From Petaurus breviceps papuanus (Eukaryota; Chordata; Mammalia; Diprotodontia; Petauridae), in NCBI GenBank assembly GCA_028583685.1, contig JAMXIF010001253.1, positions 73,963,461 to 74,027,460 of the forward strand: a stretch of 64,000 bases of DNA, written 5' to 3'. The notes under the pieces were generated by a model. It saw nothing but the letters and a program-made list of their open reading frames with translations, was not told where the DNA came from and did no database searches. Position numbers and translations under genes: made by a program. Position 1 is the stretch's first letter. Each line of letters starts with the position of its first letter. Positions 57,501 to 64,000 of this stretch are shown here, in pieces.

Positions 57501-58857
57501 CCTCAAATGAGCTAGTTCTTTTTTAAAATAGCTTTTTAAAAAATCAATTAAAATCTTTTAGCTTGCTTAACTACCATTTGCTGAATTACTGTATCACAAT
57601 AGTTGTGTAATTGATCGAGTGTGGCTAGAGCCCAAAATACCAAGTGAATCATTCATTTAACAATTGTATTTCTTAATGTTCTACATGACCTATGCCTACT
57701 AGTTGGTTACACTCCAGTCTGGGGTGTGAGTGTTATGTAGATGTAACCTTAATGTTTCTTAAGAGAACATTCACTTTCCTTTGACTTTGTATCTAATGGC
57801 TGTGTATTTATGAAATATTGGCTGACATCAAGGATCTATAATTTCATTAATGTAGATATTTCTCCTTCTGATGTCTATTGCAACCTTAAATCATCTTTAG
57901 ATTCTTAAACAGTCAACATAATAAGGCCAGTCTGGTGATGAATCTCTTTATGCTTAACTAAGTTTGTCCTCAAATGGCACACAGTCCATCACTAGTCCCA
58001 TATTTATGTTTTATTCTACCATATCCAAGTCTTCTCAACTTGGAAAGACCTGCCAGAGCTTTTATTTCACTGTTGTAGACCTGAAGATTTCAAGGTCATT
58101 TCCATACCATCACAAGGCATATGAAGAGGATTTTGGTGGAGATGCTAACCGAGGAAGGAATCATTTCTAATTCAAAAATTAATTTTACAGGATAGATTGC
58201 AAATTAAATTGTGAAATATCCTTGAGATTCTTGCACAAAGCTTTCCTGGAAAAGCAGTCTTAGGAAACATAATACATTACTTTTGTTTTCCACAGTCTAG
58301 TTTCATTTTTGATAGAGCTGAATCATTCGTTCATGTGGTTATTTCAGCTGTTAAATTATTGGCTGGAATGTTGCTTTAACTGAACATCAGACTTGGATTA
58401 ATGTGGCTGGTGCCTTATTATCTATTTATTCCCATCATACAAAATCAAGTCTGGCTTGGACTTCGACTCCAAGGGCATTTACTATATATGTGTACCAGAT
58501 ACGAAGTCCAGGCATAAAATGCAAATAACTCTTCACATGGCAATTGCCTGAGCTAAAGGAGTCAGTCCTGATTCTCATATTGCTCCTTGCCTAGTAGACT
58601 AATGTTTATCATTAAAATGCATGCATAAAAGGCCTATAAAACCTTTACTTAGAGGCCAACTAATACCTGAAGAAAGTACTCCATTTGCAAATAGAATAGA
58701 CTGCAGACTAATCTATAGGCAGAACCTGCCCTCAGGGAGAGAAACTCTTGATTTGAAACTTGAAGACACTGAAGTTAAAGATATTTCTTTACTTCAAAAA
58801 CAGCTAAAATATGATAGCAAAAGGAATAGAATTAAAGCATATTTATTCTCTGTCTAA
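57501..58857. other. Repeat-free stretch, no gene seen
   Basis: About 1.36 kb with no SINE, LINE or DNA element that I recognise. Open frames (57964-58170, 58621-58857) show no domain. It could be unique intergenic or conserved non-coding DNA. Confidence 0.45.
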
Positions 58858-58871
58858 ATATATATATGTAT

Positions 58872-58911
<40 letters not shown>
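58858..58911. repeat. (TA)n/(CA)n microsatellite
   Basis: Alternating TATATA and CACACA. Confidence 0.9.
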
Positions 58912-59139
58912 TCCTAGAATCCAATTCTATATACTGCAAACATCAATATATCCAAAAACCAATGTATTTCACAACCATGAACCAGGTCCTTGGGGTCATT
59001 ACCATCTAATTTTTCTGGGGGAAACGACATTCATAAAGGAAGCCTGACTTGGACCTTGACTATACAGTCTAATATTTAATATATTACATATGCACACATA
59101 GGATTAACATACTTTTAAATGTACTGTGCACTATATACA

Positions 59140-59330
59140 GGGCAGTTAGGTGACATAGTAGAAAGAGCACTGGGCCTGCAGTAAGAAAGACTCATTTTCC
59201 TGAGTTCAAATCTGTCTTCAGACACTTACTAGCTGTGTGACCCAGGGCAAGTCATTACTTTTGTCTTCTTCAATTTCCTCAACTTTAAAAAGAGGACAAT
59301 GATAACATCCATTTACTAGGCTTAAAATGA
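59140..59330 (+). mobile_element. SINE-B, sense, 3'-truncated
   Basis: 'GGGCAGTTAGGTGACATAG', 'GAGCACTGGGCCTGCAGTAA', 'TGACCCAGGGCAAGTCATTA', then a MIR-like 'GGACAATGATAACATCC'. Confidence 0.75.
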
Positions 59331-59333
59331 AAT

Positions 59334-59470
59334 ACAGTTATCCCTTCTACATCACAGGGGTTAGGGGAGCAGCACCCTGTGATCTGGAAAATCCACATAA
59401 AATTGGCCCTTCTTGTGGCTTCCAGTTACCTGTATGGCTGGTGAAGGAAAAACAGGGGCAGGCAAATTAT
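59334..59470 (+). mobile_element. Possible pogo/Tigger-type DNA transposon left end
   Basis: Starts with TACAGTTATCCCTTCTAC, then 'GGGGTTAGGGGAGCAGCACC', 'GATCTGGAAAATCCACATAA'. The TA CAGT start and the 'ATCC..G..GG' wording are like Tigger elements. The matching right end was not found. Confidence 0.35.
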
Positions 59471-59474
59471 GGGA

Positions 59475-59640
59475 CACCTCATGGGAAGACTTATTTAAAC
59501 TAATGATAAATGAAGTCAACAGAACCAGGAAAACATAATCCCCAATGACTACAGAATCAATAGAAAGAGCAACAAAAGTCAACACTGTTTCATTATAATA
59601 ATCAAGCTTTGCCCCTGAAAGAACTGAGAAAAAAGCAACT
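59475..59640 (+). mobile_element. Old L1 3' fragment
   Basis: 'CATGGGAAGACTTATTTAAA', 'AATGAAGTCAACAGAACCAG', 'GGAAAACATAATCCCCAATG' parallel the L1 ORF2 end/3' UTR block at 38510-38590, but from a more distant subfamily. Confidence 0.5.
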
Positions 59641-60436
59641 TCCTCCTTTCAATGCAGAGTCAAGGGACTATGAGAGTGGGAGCTACTACGGTCAGTTTGT
59701 TGATTAATTATGCTAAACATAGGTTGCTTCCTTGGTAGGCAGTGGTGGGGTGTTTATGGAAATAAGTGTGATATAAAAGCATAAAGCATTAATCAAAAAA
59801 GTGAAAAAAAGAGGTTTGAAGTCGAGGGTGAGTGGCCCATAGGAGCAGCAGAGAACATAGCAACAGCAAAGAGGCTGGATGACATACACCAAATTTGATG
59901 GGATCTGACCTCTGAAATGACTTCCTATCCTTATTTATGAACTTTAAAAAGTTATGAGTTAGTGCTTAGGCCTTGCAGCCTCTGGCTATAGCCATTGATT
60001 TCCACAGGTCAGGCCCTGGGAACCAGGTGCAGGTAGGACATCAGCAAGAAGCCAGAAACACTGCCATTATTTTTTGTAGTATTTTTGCATTTCTTAACTA
60101 TTTAGTATTCTTAACATACTACCATTTTATTAGGTTCAATTTTATGTATCACTGACAAAGTTTTTGAGTATTGTACCCCAAAACTATTTTCCTCATAAGC
60201 CCTGTGGTTTTTATGACACTATTTTACACAGTTACTAAAACTTAAACCTTCACAAAGACTTTTAGGACACTGTGTATAATCAAAAGTCATTGTGCATCCA
60301 ATGGGTTAATATGAAAGACCTCACCAAGAAAACACATAATTGTATAAGAAGGTGAATTGGTTTATTCAGAAATAACAATTGATAGTAGATATACATCCCA
60401 TGTTGTACTGGTATCCATAAAATTTCAAATGACCTA
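59641..60436. other. Unassigned DNA, no gene seen
   Basis: Nothing recognised with confidence. The segment around 59940-60190 could be more of a DNA transposon. Confidence 0.35.
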
Positions 60437-60665
60437 GATCAAGAATTTTTTACAAGGGGTCCACAGATAAATTTTAAAGAATATATGAAACTGGACAGAA
60501 GAAATAACAACTGAGATGTTTATTTTCAATAACTTTAACTAAAATATAGCATTCCCTTCAATTACTTATGAACATTATTCTGAGAAAGAGATCATTAACT
60601 TCACCAGCCTGATGCCAAAGGGGTCCATTATACACACAAAAGAGGGTAAAGGAGCCCAAATCTAG
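60437..60665. mobile_element. hAT-type non-autonomous DNA transposon
   Basis: Left 'CAAGAATTTTTTACAAGGGG' followed by TCCACAGATAAATTTT; right 'ATGCCAAAGGGGTCCATTAT' followed by 'AGAGGGTAAAGGAGCCC'. The pattern of 'GGGGTCC' facing inward from both ends is that of an old hAT MITE shared across mammals. Confidence 0.5.
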
Positions 60666-60814
60666 AGGAAGGCCTCCAGCAAATTGAGTAGATTCTCTGT
60701 TAAGGATCTATAGACAAGGATAAGAATGGCAAAAGAGAAAATATGAATGCATTACCATTTCTACCATTGAAAGGAGGAGCCACATCAATAAGATCAGGGA
60801 TCATTAGAAGACAG

Positions 60815-60990
60815 CCATAAATCAATCAACAAGCACTCTGCTAAGTACTGGGAACACAAAGTAAAAGCAAAAAACCAGAAACAAAAACAAAAAAAACAAC
60901 AACAAACCAGATCCTGCTTCCATTCTAATGGAGGAGCTAAGATATATAAAGCAAGAGTTATCTGATTATAACTAGGGAACTTCAAGGGAA
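60815..60990 (-). mobile_element. L2 LINE 3' end, antisense, with CAAAA-rich insert
   Basis: 'AATCAATCAACAAGCACTC', 'GCTAAGTACTGGGAACACAA', then an A-rich run, then 'CCTGCTTCCATTCTAATGG'. Confidence 0.6.
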
Positions 60991-61259
60991 ACAAACAAAA
61001 ACAAAGAGTAACCTAAGAAATAGTCTTGAAAGTAACCTTAAATACCAATCAGTTCTCCTATCCCACTTTCAATCCCTGGTCCCTTTTCTTAGCCATCCTT
61101 CCATGGAATTTTCTGTACTTTATTGCTCTTTCTCAATCTTGTGAGAGTCTTAGGGTTATTTCAACTGTGCCTTTCTAAAACTACCCCTTTTCCCCCTTTA
61201 TCAAAGATTCTAACTTCCACAAATGTAATGGATTTCCTGAAAGACTTTAGTTTTGTATT

Positions 61260-61725
61260 TTTTTCACTTAATATTTTATTTTTAAAGTACATATAAAAAG
61301 TTTTCAACACTTTCATAAAATTTTGAATTCAAATTTTTTTTCTTCCCCCTCTCTAAGACAGAAAGCAATCTGATGTATTTTATACATATATGTATATATA
61401 CAATCATATGAAACATATATCCTCATACATGTTGTGAAAGAAGAATACAAACAAAAGGGAAAAACCACAAGAAAAAAAGCAAATAGTATGCTTTGTTCTG
61501 CATTCAGACTCCACAGTTCTTTCTCTGGATGTGGATAGCATTTTCCATCCTGAGTCATTTAGAATTGTCTTAGATCATTGTATTACTGCAAAAATCCAAG
61601 TCTATCAAAGTTGATCATCGCATGTTGTTGCTGTTACTATATACAATGTTCTCCTGGTTCTGCTCACTTCACTCAGCATCAGTTCATATAAGTCTTTCCA
61701 TATTTTTCTGAAATCTGCCTGCCCT
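61260..61725 (-). mobile_element. L1 LINE 3' end, antisense
   Basis: 'TTGAATTCAAATTTTTTTTC', 'TCTCTGGATGTGGATAGC', 'CATCCTGAGTCATTTAGAAT', 'TTGTCTTAGATCATTG', 'TACAATGTTCTCCTGGTTC', 'CACTTCACTCAGCATCAG'. Same family region as 30755-31330. Confidence 0.8.
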
Positions 61726-61796
61726 GAAAGGCTATAAAGGAACTTCTTCTTAGAGATATTTCAGATTCATGAGGTCCTGGGCATTCCTCTCTTTAT

Positions 61797-62060
61797 ATTC
61801 TTGTTGTTGTTCATTTGTTTTCAGTTGTGTCTAACTCTGATGCTACTTGGGGTTTTCATGGCAAAGATACTGGAGTGGTTTGTCTTTTCACTCTCTAGCT
61901 CATTTTGCAGATGAGGAAACTGAGGCAAATAGGGCTAAGTGAGTTGCTGAGGGTCACAAAGCTAGTAAGTATCTTAGGCTGAATTTAAACTCAGCAAGAT
62001 GAGTCTTACTGACTCCAAGCCCAGCACTCTATCCACTGTGCCACCTAACTGCCCTTTCTT
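61797..62060 (-). mobile_element. SINE-B, antisense, near complete
   Basis: TTGTTGTTGTTC tail reversed, 'GATACTGGAGTGGTTTGTC', 'GATGAGGAAACTGAGGCAAA', 'CTATCCACTGTGCCACC'. Confidence 0.9.
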
Positions 62061-62209
62061 AGAAAAGTGGCTTATTTCTTGTACCCTAATTATATATTCA
62101 GGATGAAGAATCCACACATGTCCTTCTCTTCAGCTTCCTTTAGTTGGGGTTTGGTGTGAGTGTGGGCTTGGATATGTATCAACAACTGAATATTTAAACC
62201 TAAGCTGTA

Positions 62210-62219
62210 NNNNNNNNNN
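62210..62219. other. Assembly gap
   Basis: Ten Ns in otherwise unique sequence. Size is likely a placeholder. Confidence 0.95.
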
Positions 62220-62284
62220 CCCAACATTGAGACACAGAATTGAGAAGAAACAGAGTACAAAATCTCCAATTTGCCTAGACAATT

Positions 62285-62440
62285 TGACAAACATTGAGTA
62301 CTCATTGTTTAGAGAACACTATACTGGCTCCTAGGAGATCTATAAAGTTTAGACAACTCAGTCTCTGCCACCATGGAACTTATAGTTTAGTTGGGGAATA
62401 AGACACAAATGTAGATAACCATTATACTCAATATTAATTT
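62285..62440 (-). mobile_element. L2 LINE 3' fragment, antisense
   Basis: 'TACTGGCTCCTAGGAGATC', 'CCACCATGGAACTTATAG', 'TTTAGTTGGGGAATAAGACA' fit a reversed L2 tail. Confidence 0.5.
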
Positions 62441-62656
62441 GTAACAGCAGTGTAATAACCCACCCTTATGTGATAAAGACCTCTTTCCATATTCTACTTC
62501 TACCATATACTAGCTATGTTTTACCCAGAAATTTTCTAAAAGAGTAAATTTCAGATGAGTTGTTGATAAGCATTATGGGAAGGATTTTTCACACCCAAAG
62601 TTGTGCCTACACTAAAATGAAATCTCAATCCCAGATCTCACCCCAAAACAAAAAAC

Positions 62657-62659
<3 letters not shown>

Positions 62660-62698
<39 letters not shown>

Positions 62699-62795
62699 TC
62701 CCTCTCTCTCTCTCCCCTCTCTATATATATGTACATATACATAGACACACACATACACATCTATATGTATGTACACATATATACATACATGCATA
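62660..62795. repeat. (CT)n followed by alternating TA/CA repeat
   Basis: (CT)n at 62660-62722 with CCCT variants, then TATATATGTACATATACA-type sequence. Confidence 0.9.
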
Positions 62796-62929
62796 AGGAC
62801 TATAGTTATAACTATAAGACCTCCCCCAGCAGAATGTAGAGATGAGAACAATTTGTTCCAATATCCATGAAGGTGGCTGAAGTAGGCACTATGGAGTACT
62901 TAGAACTTGGTCAGACATCGAAGATGTCA

Positions 62930-63130
62930 AGGTCATCCATTGCATCCTGGACCATCACCAGTTGTCTTAACTTATGCCTTGAAACTGTTCTTTAATGATT
63001 CTGGAGGAGTTAGGAACACTAATGACTTTGTGCAACTCTGCCTCACTTAAATTCAGTTCATGAGCAATTGAAGACATCACCCCATGATGTCATTTGTCCC
63101 CTTCAAAAATGAAGGACAAACAACAATTAC
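62930..63130 (+). mobile_element. SINE-C, sense
   Basis: 'GGTCATCCATTGCATCCTGG', 'CCATCACCAGTTGTCTTAAC', 'TGTGCAACTCTGCCTCAC', 'CATCACCCCATGATGTC', and the tail GAAGGACAAACAACAATTA. The best-preserved copy of this family in the window. Confidence 0.85.
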
Positions 63131-63484
63131 ACACGTGTGTGTGAGCACGTGGTCTGAAGGTGAAGGCTGTTTATGATGGGGACATCAGAATTGGCTTCAT
63201 AGAGGAAAAGGAATTTGACCTAGGTGAGACTAACAAGGAAATCTACTTTGGTTCTGAATATCTCCAGTTTTTCTGTATAGAGTCTAATGTATTTGGTTAA
63301 GGCCAACCAAATGTGAATGGTGAAGATGTATTAAATTGAGAAAAGAGTGGTAATTTTTTAGGATACCATTTTTTTGACATCTCTAGAGAAAATGGTAAAG
63401 AATGCTTAAGGACTGAAGTTCAGGGATCCAGAAAGGGAAGGGCAACTGGTGGAAGGGATGCTGGTATATTTTAGCTCAAAATAA

Positions 63485-63680
63485 GAAATGTTTTTACAAC
63501 AAGAACTGTCCAACCTTAGAATGGCCTGTCTTAGTGGGGAATGGGTTTCCCATCAGTGGAGGTAAAGGTATAGTTTGGATGACCACCAAACAGGATTGCT
63601 ATAGAAGATGCCACATGGGAGGTTTGATTAAATGGCTTGTGAGGTCATTTGAAAATCTAAGAATCTATGATCACCTAGGA
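63485..63680 (+). mobile_element. L3/CR1 LINE 3' end, sense
   Basis: 'GAACTGTCCAACCTTAGAAT', 'GGGTTTCCCATCAGTGGAG', 'GTTTGGATGACCACCAAAC', 'GCTTGTGAGGTCATTTGAAA', 'TAAGAATCTATGATC' end. Confidence 0.7.
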
Positions 63681-63775
63681 AATAAAAGAAGGTCATTTTA
63701 GGTCCATAATCAATGGTATTCCTATGCAAAATTTAATGGAATATCATGGAATAACAAATGGGGGGAATGAAGGAA

Positions 63776-63965
<190 letters not shown>

Positions 63966-64000
63966 TATTTGTCCTAGATCCTCTGTTCCTACTTTCTATC

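Noticed and set aside
58621-58857. 78-codon frame 'MHKRPIKPLLRG...' considered as an exon
   Set aside because: The charged composition looked exon-like, but no domain, splice context or homologue is recognisable.

Overview
This window is vertebrate nuclear DNA, almost certainly from a marsupial. It is AT-rich, has no dense coding, and consists almost entirely of interspersed repeats. The marsupial call rests on the repeat repertoire: several abundant tRNA-headed SINE families (called SINE-A to SINE-D below) with the usual metatherian heads and tails, L1 copies with the long spacer between ORF1 and ORF2 that I know from marsupial L1s, abundant L2, L3/CR1 and MIR/THER relics, an RTE LINE, a decayed Dong-R4 LINE, and hAT MITEs. 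I cannot tell which marsupial. There are three assembly gaps (52-61, 34014-34413, 62210-62219), all next to or inside hard sequence.

No intact multi-exon host gene is visible. The only host-gene-derived sequences are retrocopies in 52.3-54.0 kb. One is a full-length intronless copy of adenylate kinase 6 (AK6) with one frameshift. Beside it, on the opposite strand, is a broken copy of an acidic Glu/Lys/Pro-rich protein I do not recognise. A GC- and CpG-rich block lies between them.

Layout. 0-5 kb: microsatellite, a possible old LTR fragment and unassigned DNA. 5-11 kb: hAT MITEs, SINEs (one with an internal inversion), L2 and L3/CR1. 11.5-13.9 kb: repeat-poor DNA. 14-16 kb: a stack of SINEs. 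17.6-21.2 kb: a Dong-R4 LINE fossil carrying four later insertions. 21-26 kb: SINE and L2 relics. 26.3-30.7 kb: a long antisense L2 with an apparent solo LTR inside it. 30.8-34 kb: L1 and L2 pieces, then a (GAAA)n tract with a 400-base gap. 35.1-39.3 kb: an old L1 with a second L1 3' end and a SINE inserted, abutting an RTE LINE (39.3-41.1 kb). 41.9-42.3 kb: a hAT MITE inside a SINE. 44.6-47.5 kb: an antisense half-L1 (ORF1, no ORF2) with both ends and target duplications. 47.6-52.2 kb: SINE and L2 relics. 52.3-54 kb: the retrocopies. 54-64 kb: further LINE, SINE and hAT relics and long (CT)n/(GA)n tracts.

The elements form clear mobilisation partnerships. The L1s explain the A-tailed retrocopies and short A-tailed SINEs. 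The RTE LINE has a BovB-like protein, and the longer SINE-B tail resembles the BovB/RTE 3' end. The relics record a layered chronology: Dong-R4, L2, L3 and MIR are oldest, followed by RTE, L1, SINE-A/B and MITEs. I found no operon, CRISPR array, tRNA or rRNA gene, and no undescribed functional system that I would defend. The most informative oddities are listed in the findings.
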